Origin: Bradyrhizobium oligotrophicum S58
GTDB taxonomy: Bacteria > Pseudomonadota > Alphaproteobacteria > Rhizobiales > Xanthobacteraceae
DNA length: 64,000 bases
Direction: 5' to 3'
NCBI RefSeq assembly: GCF_000344805.1
Contig: NC_020453.1
Coordinates: forward strand, 2,976,001 to 3,040,000
In this document: in pieces, positions 17,419-26,674 of the stretch
How the letters are laid out: each line of letters opens with the position of its first letter
Position numbering within the stretch: position 1 is the stretch's first letter
Translations under genes and position numbers: made by a program
The notes under the pieces: model-generated
The model's input: only the letters and a program-made list of their open reading frames with translations
What the model was told of the DNA's origin: nothing
The model's database searches: none

Positions 17419-18207
17419 TCAGCGGAACAGCGCGGTGGTCGATTGCAGCATCTGATCGGCGGCGGAGATGACCTTGGCGTTCATCTCATAGGCACGCTGG
17501 GCTGCGATCAGCTCGCTCATCTCGCTGACGACGTCGACATTGGCCTGCTCCAGGCTGCCCTGGGTGATGCTGCCGAGACCGTCCTGGTTGGCGACGCCGT
17601 CCTGCGGCGGTCCGGAGGAGGGCGTGTCGGTGAACTGGTTGTTGCCGACCGGCTGCAGTCCGGCCTTGTTGATGAAACGGGTGACCTGGAGCTGGCCGAT
17701 GATGTTCGAGGTGGTCGAGCCCGGCAGCGTCACCGAGACCTGGCCCTGGGCGTTGACGGTGATGCCCGAGGCGTTCTGCGGGATCGTGATGGTCGGCTGC
17801 ACCGGGTTGCCCTGCGCGGTGACGATGCGGCCCTGATTGTCCATCTGGAAGGTGCCGTCGCGGGTGTACTGGAAGGTGCCGTCGGGCATCAGCACCTTGA
17901 AGAAGCCTTCGCCCGTGATCGAGAGATCGAGGTCGTTGCCGGTCTGCGACAGCGTGCCCTGCGTCATCGAGCGCGGCGTGCCGACGGTCTTGACGCCGCC
18001 GCCGATGTCGATGCCGACGGGCAGGATCGTGCCCTGGTCCGAGGACTGTGCGCCGACCCGGCGCTGGTGATCGTAGATCAGGTCCTGGAACGCCACCGTC
18101 TGCTTCTTGAAGCCGGTGGTGCGGAGGTTGGCGATGTTGTTGGAGATCACCTGAACGTTGAGTTCCTGTGCCGCCATTCCGGTCGCAGCGGTGTGAAGCG
18201 CCTGCAT
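17419..18207 (-). CDS. flgG: Distal rod protein FlgG
   Basis: 262 aa, canonical length. It starts MQALHTAATGMAAQELNVQV and has the rod/hook signature NNIANLRTTGFKKQ. The C-terminal motif is ELIAAQRAYEMNAKVISAAD. FlgG forms the distal rod crossing the periplasm. AAGGAG lies 8 nt upstream. It is the second gene of a minus-strand operon beginning with flgF. Confidence 0.97.
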   Translation of the reverse strand: MQALHTAATGMAAQELNVQVISNNIANLRTTGFKKQTVAFQDLIYDHQRRVGAQSSDQGTILPVGIDIGGGVKTVGTPRSMTQGTLSQTGNDLDLSITGEGFFKVLMPDGTFQYTRDGTFQMDNQGRIVTAQGNPVQPTITIPQNASGITVNAQGQVSVTLPGSTTSNIIGQLQVTRFINKAGLQPVGNNQFTDTPSSGPPQDGVANQDGLGSITQGSLEQANVDVVSEMSELIAAQRAYEMNAKVISAADQMLQSTTALFR

Positions 18208-18234
18208 GTCACGTCTCCTTCAAGTCTGTCGCGG

Positions 18235-18999
18235 TCAGGCCGGAACGTCGGCGAGCTTCTCGATCGCGTTCTTGCGCAGGTCGCTCTGGACCTGCAGCAT
18301 GTTGGCGACCTGGGTGTAGGCACGCATCACTTCGACCATCTTGCTCATCTCGCCGACCGCGCTGACGTTCGACTTCTCGATGTAGCCCTGCTGCACGGTC
18401 GACTTGGTGTCCTGCTGCGGCGTGGCGCCGCCGACGGCGGCGAAGAGGTTGTTGCCCTGCTTCTGTGCGGCTTGCGGATCGGCGAAGTTGACGATGCGCA
18501 GCTTGCCGCGGATCGAGTCGGTGCGGTTGATGCCCTCGACCACGGTGACGGTGCCGTCGGGCGAGATGTTGATGTCGTGGTCGGTCGGCTGAAACACGAT
18601 CGGACCGCCGGTGCCGAGCACCGGATCGCCGGCGGCGGTGACGAGCTGGCCGATGTTGTTCATGTGCAGGTTGCCGTCGCGGGTGTAGCGCTCGCCGCCG
18701 GCGGTCTGCACCGCCAGGAAGCCGTCGCCGGCGATGCTGACGTCCAGCGCGTTGCCGGTGTGCTGCATCGAGCCCTGCGAGAAGTCGCGATAGGTGCCGC
18801 GGTCCTGCACGTAGGAGACCTGGCGGCCGGCTGCCGGAAAATTGTCCTCATGCGCGCCGGAGGAGAGATACTCCTCGAACAGCTGCTGATCGGCCTTGAA
18901 GCCGTTGGTGTTGACGTTGGCGACGTTGTTGGCAACGACGTCGAGTTGCCGCTCCAGCACCATCTGCCGCGACAATCCGATGAGAAGCGCATTCTCCAC
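18235..18999 (-). CDS. flgF: Proximal rod protein FlgF
   Basis: 254 aa when started at the GTG at 18999 (V-ENALLIGLSRQMVL). That GTG has GGGGAG 8 nt upstream and gives the normal FlgF N-terminus. A longer in-frame ATG at 19071 adds a charged extension unlike any rod protein. Rod signatures are NNVANVNTNGFKAD and SKMVEVMRAYTQVANMLQ at the end. It is first in flgF-flgG-flgA-flgH and diverges from fliL. Confidence 0.95.
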   Translation of the reverse strand: MENALLIGLSRQMVLERQLDVVANNVANVNTNGFKADQQLFEEYLSSGAHEDNFPAAGRQVSYVQDRGTYRDFSQGSMQHTGNALDVSIAGDGFLAVQTAGGERYTRDGNLHMNNIGQLVTAAGDPVLGTGGPIVFQPTDHDINISPDGTVTVVEGINRTDSIRGKLRIVNFADPQAAQKQGNNLFAAVGGATPQQDTKSTVQQGYIEKSNVSAVGEMSKMVEVMRAYTQVANMLQVQSDLRKNAIEKLADVPA

Positions 19000-19200
19000 C
19001 GGTCGATCTCCCCTTTTAACGAATCCCGTTCGCGGCACCTCTCCCAAGGCGGTCTCGATCGGGTCTTCCAAGAACCGTTCAGCTCTCCCAAGCCGGCGGG
19101 TTCACAAGGGGTACAGCGAAAGCCGTGCCAACTCGAAATTGCTTGTGGGATCAATGATCTGGGTTTGAGGCGCGGGTTGAAAGGCCCGGCAATAACGTCT

Positions 19201-19274
19201 CGTCAACCATAATTGCCCGGCAAGTTTTTCCCACCGCCCCGGCAAAAGAAAGCTTCCGTTAACCATTGTTACCG
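19201..19274. promoter_or_regulatory. Half CtrA sites between flgF and fliL
   Basis: The 8-mer TTAACCAT occurs at 19259-19266 and the variant TCAACCAT at 19203-19210, inside the 386-bp divergent region between flgF and fliL. Neither has a correctly spaced second TTAA, so these are half-sites only. The rest of the region contains no gene. Confidence 0.35.
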
Positions 19275-19385
19275 TAGCGTTCACTCTACGAAGCGCAGAT
19301 GCGCTGGGAGCGTTGGTTTCGCGTCATTGAGCTTTCTGGCGGCATCGGTTGAAGACCCGCGATTTTCCTTTGGGGACCGAAGGCC

Positions 19386-19880
19386 ATGGCTGAGAATGAA
19401 GGCGGAGCAGGCGAAGGCGAGGAGCAAGCAGGCTCGCCGAAGAGCAAGCTCAAGCTGATCATCATGATCGTCGGTGCGCTGGCGCTGCTCGGCGTCGGGG
19501 GCGCGGCCTATTTCTTCTTCTTCAGCCACAAGAACGACGAGCATCACGCCGAGGCGGCGCCGGCACCGAAGCCGCCGGCCTTCGTCGAGGTGCCGGACCT
19601 CCTGGTCAACCTGGTCGGCAATCCCGGTGACCGCGTCCAGTATCTCAAGATCAAGATCGTGCTCGAAGTGAAGGAGGAGAAGCAGGTCGAGACGATCAAG
19701 CCGACACTTCCGCGCGTCACCGACATCTTCCAGACGTATCTGCGCGAGCTCCGGCCGAGCGACCTCAACGGCTCTGCGGGCCTGTTCCGGTTGAAGGAGG
19801 AGCTCACCAAGCGGGTCAACGTCGCGCTGGCGCCCAACCAGGTCAACGCGGTGTTGTTCAAGGAAATCGTGGTCCAGTAA
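19386..19880 (+). CDS. fliL: Flagellar basal-body protein FliL
   Basis: 164 aa. A short charged N-terminus is followed by one transmembrane helix (LKLIIMIVGALALLGVGGAAYFFFF) and a periplasmic stomatin-like domain with VEVPDLLVNL and YLKIKIVLEV. FliL surrounds the stators and supports torque generation. First gene of fliL-fliM-DUF6468-motE, with fliM 20 bp downstream. Confidence 0.95.
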   Translation: MAENEGGAGEGEEQAGSPKSKLKLIIMIVGALALLGVGGAAYFFFFSHKNDEHHAEAAPAPKPPAFVEVPDLLVNLVGNPGDRVQYLKIKIVLEVKEEKQVETIKPTLPRVTDIFQTYLRELRPSDLNGSAGLFRLKEELTKRVNVALAPNQVNAVLFKEIVVQ

Positions 19881-19900
19881 GGTTACGGAAGTCAGAGATC

Positions 19901-21103
19901 ATGGCGGGCAACGATCAAGTCGACCAAGATGCGATAGCCGCGCAATGGGAAGCCTCGCTCGATTCGGAGGATCCCACGGAGGCCGCGGAAGCCGCAGCAG
20001 CAAATGAGCTCACCGAATCGATGGCCCTGCAATGGGCCGCGATGGTCGAGGACGGCAGCCGCGATTTCGGCGCCACCAAGAACGGCGGCGAGCGGGTGCT
20101 GTCGCAGGAGGAGATCGACAATCTCCTCGGCTTCACCGCGGGCGAGGTCAATCTCGACGACCATTCCGGCATCCGGGCGATCATCGATTCGGCGATGGTC
20201 TCCTACGAGCGTCTGCCGATGCTCGAAATCGTCTTCGACCGCCTGGTGCGGCTGATGACGACGAGCCTGCGCAACTTCACCTCCGACAACGTCGAGGTCA
20301 CGCTCGACCGCATCACGTCGGTGCGGTTCGGCGACTACATGAATTCCATTCCGCTGCCGGCGGTGCTCTCGGTCTTCAAGGCCGAGGAGTGGGAGAATTT
20401 CGGCCTCGCCACCGTCGATTCCACCCTGATCTATTCGATCATCGACGTGCTGCTGGGCGGCCGGCGCGGCACCAGCCAGATGCGCGTCGAGGGCCGGCCC
20501 TACACGACGATCGAGACCAACCTGGTGAAGCGGCTGATCGAGGTCGTGCTGGCTGATGCCGAGCAGGCGTTCCGGCCGCTGTCCCCGGTCACCTTCACCA
20601 TCGACCGGCTCGAGACCAATCCGCGTTTCGCCGCGATCAGCCGCCCGGCCAATGCGGCGATCCTGGTGAAGCTGCGCATCGACATGGAAGATCGCGGCGG
20701 CAATGTCGAATTGCTGCTGCCCTATGCGACGATCGAGCCGATCCGCCCGGTCCTGTTGCAGATGTTCATGGGTGAGAAGTTCGGCCGCGATCCCGTCTGG
20801 GAAGGCCACTTCGCCACCGAGATCGCGCAGGCCGAGATCGCCGTCGACGCCGTGCTCTACGAGGCCGACGTTCCGTTGAAGCAGCTGATGAAGCTGAAGG
20901 TCGGCGACACCCTGCCGCTCGACATCCGTCCCGATGCGCTGATCGCGGTCCGCTGCGGCAGCACCATGCTGACGGAAGGGCGGATGGGCCGCGTCGGCGA
21001 CCGCGTCGCGATCCGTGTCACCAAGAATTTGCGCAAGCCGAATACGACGCTTGCGATGTTCGAAGGCGCCGAAGGCCAGAACAAGTTGATGGAGGCCCAA
21101 TGA
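19901..21103 (+). CDS. fliM: Flagellar switch protein FliM
   Basis: 400 aa. FliM sits in the C ring, binds phospho-CheY and FliG, and sets rotation direction or speed. The CheY-binding motif LSQEEIDNLL is at residues 67-76 rather than at the very N-terminus. It is preceded by an acidic, Ala-rich extension containing two AxQW motifs (IAAQWEASLD and ALQWAAMVED). The middle domain and the C-terminal SpoA-like domain (LKVGDTLPLDI) are intact. The stop overlaps the next ATG (ATGA). Confidence 0.96.
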   Translation: MAGNDQVDQDAIAAQWEASLDSEDPTEAAEAAAANELTESMALQWAAMVEDGSRDFGATKNGGERVLSQEEIDNLLGFTAGEVNLDDHSGIRAIIDSAMVSYERLPMLEIVFDRLVRLMTTSLRNFTSDNVEVTLDRITSVRFGDYMNSIPLPAVLSVFKAEEWENFGLATVDSTLIYSIIDVLLGGRRGTSQMRVEGRPYTTIETNLVKRLIEVVLADAEQAFRPLSPVTFTIDRLETNPRFAAISRPANAAILVKLRIDMEDRGGNVELLLPYATIEPIRPVLLQMFMGEKFGRDPVWEGHFATEIAQAEIAVDAVLYEADVPLKQLMKLKVGDTLPLDIRPDALIAVRCGSTMLTEGRMGRVGDRVAIRVTKNLRKPNTTLAMFEGAEGQNKLMEAQ

Positions 21104-21579
21104 ACCACTCACTCGGATTGATCATCGAAAGCCTGGTGGCGGTCCTGCTGGTGCTGACCATCGGCTATTGCATGCTGCTCAACGCGAGGCTGAAGCGGCT
21201 GAAGGCGGACGAGCATTCGCTGAAGGCGGTGATCGCGGAGCTGATCACCGCGACCGAGATCGCCGAGCGTGCGATCGGCGGCCTCAAGCTGGCGGTGCGC
21301 GACGTCAACGACAATCTCGGCAATCAGCTCGCGGCTGCGACGCAGATGTCGGATCAGCTGCGGAAGCAGCTCGCCGAGAGCGACGGCGTGGTGCGCCGGC
21401 TGTCGCGGATCGCCAGCGCCGCGCGTCCCATCACCTCTCCTGAAGCCGCGCCCGAGCCGGCGGCTGCGCCGGTGCCGGCGATCACGGCCGAGCCGGTCCG
21501 CGTCTCCGGCGCCAAGGCGGTTGCCGCCGCGGCCCAGGCATTTTCTGAACGTCGAAGGACTGGTGGCCTTGCTGCATGA
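21100..21579 (+). CDS. DUF6468-type flagellar operon membrane protein
   Basis: 159 aa. It has one N-terminal membrane helix (IIESLVAVLLVLTIGYCMLL) followed by a long cytoplasmic helical region rich in Lys, Glu and Leu, and an Ala/Pro-rich tail. It matches the small membrane protein found between fliM and motE in many alphaproteobacteria (DUF6468). Function is not established. Its start overlaps fliM by 4 nt and its stop overlaps motE by 4 nt, so the three are probably translated together. The single helix plus coiled coil suggests a motor-associated scaffold. Confidence 0.8.
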   Translation: MNHSLGLIIESLVAVLLVLTIGYCMLLNARLKRLKADEHSLKAVIAELITATEIAERAIGGLKLAVRDVNDNLGNQLAAATQMSDQLRKQLAESDGVVRRLSRIASAARPITSPEAAPEPAAAPVPAITAEPVRVSGAKAVAAAAQAFSERRRTGGLAA

Positions 21580-22346
21580 ATGCGTTCCGTAACATCCGCG
21601 TTATTCCCGTCGTCCTGATCGCGGTGGCCTGCCTCGCGGTCCTGAAGGTGGCTGGCCTCGTGATCGATGGCGGCTACGTGTTCGACTACGACCCGCAAGC
21701 CCCCAAGCGGTCCTGGGCCCAGGAGAACCTTGGCTATCCCGGCCGCGAGGACAATGACATCGTCACCGGCTCCACCCACGGCGCGCCGAAGGAGAAGAAG
21801 GAAGAGGCGCCCAAGCCCGCCGCTCCGGACACCAAGCCCGATGGCGTCGTGATCAAGCCGGAGGAGAACCAGCAGCAGGTGTCGCCGGCGGAGAAGGCGA
21901 TCCTGGAGCGGCTGCAGTCGCGCCGCCAGGAGCTCGACGCGCGCGCCCGCGAGATCGACATCCGCGAGAGTCTGCTGCGCGCCGCCGAGCAGCGCATCCA
22001 GTCCAAGACCGAAGAGATGAAGGCGATCGAGGGCCGTATCTCCGGCGCGCAGGCCGCCAAGACCGAGGCCGACAACGCCCGCTTCAAGAGCATCGTCACG
22101 ATGTACGAAGGCATGAAGCCGAAGGACGCCGCCAAGGTGTTCGACCGGCTCGACATGTCGGTGCTGCTCGAGATCGCCTCGCAGATCGCCCCGCGCAAGA
22201 TGTCGGACATTCTCGGCCTGATGACGCCGGAGGCCGCCGAGCGGCTCACGGTCGAGCTCGCGCGCCGGGCCGGCGCCGACAGGCCGGAGGCGAGCGCCGA
22301 ACTGCCGAAGATCGAAGGCAAGATCGTGCCTGTGAAAAGCAATTGA
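21576..22346 (+). CDS. motE: Motility protein MotE-like, MgtE N domain
   Basis: 256 aa. An N-terminal export signal or anchor (NIRVIPVVLIAVACLAVLKVAGL) is followed by a Lys/Pro-rich linker, a coiled coil (ERLQSRRQELDARAREIDIRES) and a C-terminal MgtE N-like helical repeat (YEGMKPKDAAKVFDRLDMSVLL). In rhizobia MotE is a periplasmic chaperone for MotC stability; the transfer of that role here is inferred. It overlaps the preceding gene by 4 nt. The stop precedes a CtrA box and the next gene by about 100 bp. Confidence 0.85.
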   Translation: MNAFRNIRVIPVVLIAVACLAVLKVAGLVIDGGYVFDYDPQAPKRSWAQENLGYPGREDNDIVTGSTHGAPKEKKEEAPKPAAPDTKPDGVVIKPEENQQQVSPAEKAILERLQSRRQELDARAREIDIRESLLRAAEQRIQSKTEEMKAIEGRISGAQAAKTEADNARFKSIVTMYEGMKPKDAAKVFDRLDMSVLLEIASQIAPRKMSDILGLMTPEAAERLTVELARRAGADRPEASAELPKIEGKIVPVKSN

Positions 22347-22355
22347 ACCGCATGT

Positions 22356-22370
22356 TTAATGCGCCCTTAA
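22356..22370 (+). promoter_or_regulatory. CtrA-type box upstream of the TPR protein gene
   Basis: TTAA (22356-22359), seven bases, then TTAA (22367-22370): exact TTAA-N7-TTAA, with an A after the second half. It lies in the roughly 100-bp gap between motE and the TPR gene, 80 bp before the start codon, so the large gene may have its own CtrA-controlled promoter. Confidence 0.6.
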
Positions 22371-22450
22371 ACGCCGACTCCTAGACTTCCGGCGTGGCGG
22401 GGCAGGCGTATCCGTCAAGTCAACGGATATCGAACTGGAAGCTTGTGACC

Positions 22451-25400
22451 ATGTCGCGCACGACTCCCACGAGATTGCGGTCGCAGGCCCGCGCGCGCAT
22501 CCGCGCCGGCCTTGCGCTGGTGTCGGCGATCCTGATCGGACTGATGCTGTCGACGGTCGCGGCCGGCGCCGCGCCGGTGCCGGGCGAGGCCAGCCTTTCC
22601 GCCGCAAACGGCTATGCAAGGCTGGTGCTGAAGTTCTCCGAGGATGTCGGAGCCGACGTCGTCACCGCCGGCTCGATCCTGCTGATCAGGTTCGACCGTC
22701 CCGCCAACGTGCTGATCGATCGCTGGGTCGATGCCGCGCCCGACTACATCTCCTCGGCGCGCGGCGATCCCGACGGCTCGGCGCTGCGGCTGTCGCTGTC
22801 GCGCAAGGTCCGCGTCAACACCATGACCGCCGGCGAGCGCGTGTTCATCGACCTGTTGCCGGACAGCTGGACCGGTCCGCCGCCGCCGCTGCCGGCCGAG
22901 GTCGTGCGCGAGCTCGCCGAGCGCGCTCGGGTCGCCGAGCGGGCGCTGCGGCTGCAGCGCGCCGAGGCGGAATCGAAGAAGCGGCCGCCGATCCGCGTGC
23001 GCGCCCTGGTGCAGCCGACCTTCGTGCGCTTCGTTTTCGAGATTCCCGACGGCGTCGGCATTTCCTCGGTGCTCAACGACCAGAAGCTGTCGCTGTTCTT
23101 CACCGCGCCGCTGTCGTTCGATCTCGCCGACGCCAAGATCGTGGCGCCGCCCAACGTGGCCGCGATCAACCAGCGCATCGACGGCAGCAAGACCGTGGTC
23201 GAGATCGGCATGATCGGGGAGGTCGATGTCCACGCCTTCCGCGAGGAGAAGAACTACAACATCGACGTCGCCTATGCGCAGCCGGACAAGAAGGTGGCCG
23301 CGGTCAGCTCGGACACGCTGCCGGGCGCCAAGGCGGCGGCTGCCGAGAAAGCCAACGGCGACAAGTCCAATGGCGAGAAACCGAAGCCTGCGGCGCAGCC
23401 CGAGATCGTGCAGCCGACCTCCGAGACCATCGCCAAGGAGATGAAGGCGGAGGCCAAGCCCGCGCCGGCGATTGCAGCGCCAGCGACGGAGCCGGCGCAG
23501 CCTGCTGCGGCAGCCACGCCGGCGCCCGCAGTGAAGGCCGAAACTGCTAAGGAAGCTCCGAAGGAAGCTGCCAAGGAAGCCGTCAAGTCCGAGGCGCCGC
23601 AGACCGAGGCTGCAAAGCCCGAAGCGCCGAAGATGGAAGCGGTCCAGGCGGAGATGACCAAGCCCGAGGCTGTGAAACCGGAGGCTGCGAAATCTGAACC
23701 TGCCAAACCTGAACCCGCCAAGGCTGCGGAGAAATCGGCCGAGAAGCCTGCCGATGCTGCCACGCTGGAGGCACTGCGCGACAGCGAGGGCCTGCGGCTG
23801 ACCTTCGGCTTCGGCCAGGTCACGCCGGCGGCGCTGTTCCGCCGCGGCGACACGGTGTGGATGGTGTTCGATTCGACGAAGCCCGTCGATGTCGAGCCGA
23901 TCCGCGCCAAGGGCGGGGCCATCATCGGCGAGGTCAACAGGATGCCGCTCGACAAGGGCCAGGCGATCCGCCTCCGCCTCAACCGGCCGCAGATGCATTC
24001 GCTCGGCAGCGACGATGGCGGCCGCAGCTGGACGCTGTCATTCGCGGACAAGGGGCAGACGAACCAGCAGCCGCTGATGGTGATGCGCAACGTCACCGAT
24101 CCCGCGCTCGCCAATGTCGTGGTGCCGCTCGCCAATCCCGGTGCCGGTTTGCTGCACCGGCTGACCGATCCCGATGCCGGCGATACGCTGCTGGTGGTGA
24201 CGGCGCCGCCGCCGATCCGCGGCTTCATCAAGCGTCAGGATTTCGTCGACCTGTCGCTGCTCGATTCCATCCACGGCATCGCGGTGCGTCCGAACTCCGA
24301 GGATATCGCCGTCGAGATCGCGCCCGACAAGGTGATCCTGGGGCGGCCGGGCGGGCTGACCCTGTCCTCGATCGGCTTCTCGCCGGAGCGGGCGCCGGCC
24401 GCCGTGCGGCCGATGTTCGACGTCGACGAGTGGCAGCAGAACCAGACGCTGCCCTTCGTGCCGCGCGAGGACATGCTGATCAAGGCGGCGGCGAGCGCCG
24501 AGCCCGAGCGGCGGGCCCAGGCACGCCTGGCGCTGGCGCGGTTCTACATGGCGCGCGCGATGTATCCGGAAGCGCGCGGCGTCACCAATCTGATGATCTC
24601 CGACAGCGATCCGCGCACCGACGAGACCGCGATGCTGATGATCCACGCGGTCGCCAGCATCCTGATGGGCCGACCGGATCAGGGCCTGAAGGATCTCGGC
24701 AACGCCTCGATCGGCAACAATTTCGACTCGCAGATGTGGAAGGGCCTGGCCTATGCGCGCCAGGGCAAGTTTGCCGATGCGCGCGAGAAGCTGAAGAACG
24801 TCGAGTTCGCGATCGCCTCGCTGCCGCTCGACCTGCAGCGCGTCGTCATCGCCGACGCGATGAAGTCGGCGCTCGAGATCAAGGATTTTGCCGGCGCCGC
24901 CAAGCGCCGCGCCGAGCTCGACGTGATCGGCGTGCCACCCGACATGAAGCCCGACGTGGCCGTGCTGCGCGGCCGGCTGGGTGAAGCGATGGCGCAGGAA
25001 AAGGATGCGCTCGACGAGTATCGCCTCGCCATCAATTCCGACGACCGCCCGGCCGCAGCCGAAGCCAAGCTGTTCGAGATCAAGCTGTTGCAGAAGCGCG
25101 GCGAGATCAAGCCGGCCGATGCGCTGAAGGACCTGGAGACGCTGCAGGCGATCTGGCGCGGTGACGCCGTCGAGGTCCAGACCCTGCAGATGATGTCGCA
25201 GCTCTACGAGGAGGCCGGGCGCTACGCGGATTCGCTGGAAGCCGCGCGCCTGGCGACCCGCCTGATGCCCAACTCCGACATGGCCCGCCAGGCCCAGGAT
25301 GCCGCCTCGCGCCTGTTCTCGCAGCTGTTCCTGAACGGCAAAGCCGACGAGCTGCCGCCGGTCGATGCGCTCAGCATCTTCTACGGCTTTCGCGAGCTGA

Positions 25401-26218
25401 CCCCGATCGGCCGCCGCGGCGACGAGATGATCCGCAAGCTCGCCGATCGCCTGGTCGGCATCGATCTGCTCGACCAGGCCGCCGAGCTCCTGCAGTACCA
25501 GGTCGACCACCGCCTCGAAGGCGCGGCGCGCGCCCAGGTCGCCGCGCGCCTCGCCATGGTCTATCTCACCAACCGCAAGCCGGACCGTGCCATCGAGGCA
25601 CTGCGCACCACCCGCATCGCCGATCTCTCGGGCGAGCTGCGTCAGCAGCGGCTGCTGCTGGAGGCGCGTGCCAACAGCGACATCGGGCGCTATGACCTCG
25701 GGCTCGACATCATCTCCAATATCGGCGGCCGCGAGGCGATCCGGCTGCGCTCCGACATCTACTGGGCGTCGCGGCGCTGGCGCGAGGCGTCCGAACAGAT
25801 CGAGCTGTACTACGGCGACCGCTGGCGCGATTTCCGCCCGCTCAATCCGGCCGAGCGCGGCGACATCCTGCGTGCCGTCGTCGGCTACGCGCTGGCGGAC
25901 GACGCGATCGGTCTCTCCCGGTTCCGCGAAAAATATGCGCCGCTGATGACCGGGGAGGCCGACAAGATCGCGTTCGACGTCGCGAGCAAGCCGGCCAGCG
26001 GCTCCAGCGCCGAATTCGCCCAGATCGCCAAGATGGCAGCCAGCGTCGACACGCTCGACGGCTTCCTGCGCGACATGCGCGCGCGCTTCCCCGATGCCAC
26101 CGGCAAGGGACCGGACGCCGGCAAGGACGCGGCCAAGGATGCTGGCAAGGCCCCGTCGGAGGCGACCGGCACCTTGCCCCGCATCCAGGGCGTCAAGCAG
26201 GCGATCGCGGGCCGCTGA
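22451..26218 (+). CDS. Large TPR protein linked to the flagellar operon
   Basis: 1255 aa, not matched to a named family. Visible order: signal peptide (ALVSAILIGLMLSTVAAGAA); an AMIN-like beta region (about 45-275, segments SLSAANGYARLVLKF and ALVQPTFVRFVFEIPDG); a low-complexity Ala/Lys/Glu/Pro linker (about 283-436) with repeated KPEAAK-like units; a second beta region (about 440-680); then TPR-like helical repeats (LARFYMARAMYPEARGV, AMAQEKDALDEYRLAI, QLYEEAGRYADSLEAARLA). The layout suggests a periplasmic scaffold at the motor or rod, possibly peptidoglycan-binding. GGAAG is 9 nt before ATG 22451. An in-frame start at 22394 lies too close to the CtrA box. Confidence 0.8.
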   Translation: MSRTTPTRLRSQARARIRAGLALVSAILIGLMLSTVAAGAAPVPGEASLSAANGYARLVLKFSEDVGADVVTAGSILLIRFDRPANVLIDRWVDAAPDYISSARGDPDGSALRLSLSRKVRVNTMTAGERVFIDLLPDSWTGPPPPLPAEVVRELAERARVAERALRLQRAEAESKKRPPIRVRALVQPTFVRFVFEIPDGVGISSVLNDQKLSLFFTAPLSFDLADAKIVAPPNVAAINQRIDGSKTVVEIGMIGEVDVHAFREEKNYNIDVAYAQPDKKVAAVSSDTLPGAKAAAAEKANGDKSNGEKPKPAAQPEIVQPTSETIAKEMKAEAKPAPAIAAPATEPAQPAAAATPAPAVKAETAKEAPKEAAKEAVKSEAPQTEAAKPEAPKMEAVQAEMTKPEAVKPEAAKSEPAKPEPAKAAEKSAEKPADAATLEALRDSEGLRLTFGFGQVTPAALFRRGDTVWMVFDSTKPVDVEPIRAKGGAIIGEVNRMPLDKGQAIRLRLNRPQMHSLGSDDGGRSWTLSFADKGQTNQQPLMVMRNVTDPALANVVVPLANPGAGLLHRLTDPDAGDTLLVVTAPPPIRGFIKRQDFVDLSLLDSIHGIAVRPNSEDIAVEIAPDKVILGRPGGLTLSSIGFSPERAPAAVRPMFDVDEWQQNQTLPFVPREDMLIKAAASAEPERRAQARLALARFYMARAMYPEARGVTNLMISDSDPRTDETAMLMIHAVASILMGRPDQGLKDLGNASIGNNFDSQMWKGLAYARQGKFADAREKLKNVEFAIASLPLDLQRVVIADAMKSALEIKDFAGAAKRRAELDVIGVPPDMKPDVAVLRGRLGEAMAQEKDALDEYRLAINSDDRPAAAEAKLFEIKLLQKRGEIKPADALKDLETLQAIWRGDAVEVQTLQMMSQLYEEAGRYADSLEAARLATRLMPNSDMARQAQDAASRLFSQLFLNGKADELPPVDALSIFYGFRELTPIGRRGDEMIRKLADRLVGIDLLDQAAELLQYQVDHRLEGAARAQVAARLAMVYLTNRKPDRAIEALRTTRIADLSGELRQQRLLLEARANSDIGRYDLGLDIISNIGGREAIRLRSDIYWASRRWREASEQIELYYGDRWRDFRPLNPAERGDILRAVVGYALADDAIGLSRFREKYAPLMTGEADKIAFDVASKPASGSSAEFAQIAKMAASVDTLDGFLRDMRARFPDATGKGPDAGKDAAKDAGKAPSEATGTLPRIQGVKQAIAGR

Positions 26219-26387
26219 TCACCGCCGCGGCGCGTGTCACGCGCGCGCATGCTGCGGCCAATGCTCGCGATACTCTCGACAGCTGCAGCTGAACGCGGCA
26301 CCTTGCGCGGAATCAAGGCGCGCGGCCGCCGAACCGGCTTGATCCCTGGTGCACGAACCAGCGCGCAGAGCCGCAGGACGCGATTCC

Positions 26388-26624
26388 ATGACCAAGCCGA
26401 CCAAGACAGAGGCCGAACTCATCGCGATGGCCAAGGCCGAGCTGAAGGCACATGCCGACTGTCCTGACGGGATGGCGATCTCGGTGCTGCGCTGGGGCAC
26501 CAAATGGGAGTTCCGCGCCAAGGCCGATCCCGGCACGGCAACACGCCCCGGCTATCCCGAATGCGTCGCCCTGCTGGTGCAGATCGGCGACCATCTGAGC
26601 AAGCAGTACGACGTCGCGGGGTGA
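26388..26624 (+). CDS. Small conserved-looking hypothetical protein
   Basis: 78 aa. It begins MTKPTKTEAELIAMAKAELK and contains a beta-like segment MAISVLRWGTKWEFRAKADP and a short C-terminal helix (VALLVQIGDHLSKQYDV). There is no signal, membrane helix or metal motif. Coding-like third-position GC supports it as real. ATG 26388 is preferred over the longer frame because the upstream extension is compositionally unlike the rest. Function unknown. Confidence 0.6.
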   Translation: MTKPTKTEAELIAMAKAELKAHADCPDGMAISVLRWGTKWEFRAKADPGTATRPGYPECVALLVQIGDHLSKQYDVAG

Positions 26625-26674
26625 GCTGTTCGGACTCCGTCCGAAGCGCGTAGATCAGCAATTGCCTTGTTCCT

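Noticed and set aside
17443..19212. A 589-aa open frame opposite flgG and flgF
   Set aside because: It overlaps two certain rod genes and the divergent promoter, has no family signal, and its composition is that of an antisense frame.
22451..26218. Naming the TPR gene motC or motD
   Set aside because: It follows motE, but its length, beta domains and TPR region do not match what I know of MotC or of FliK/MotD.
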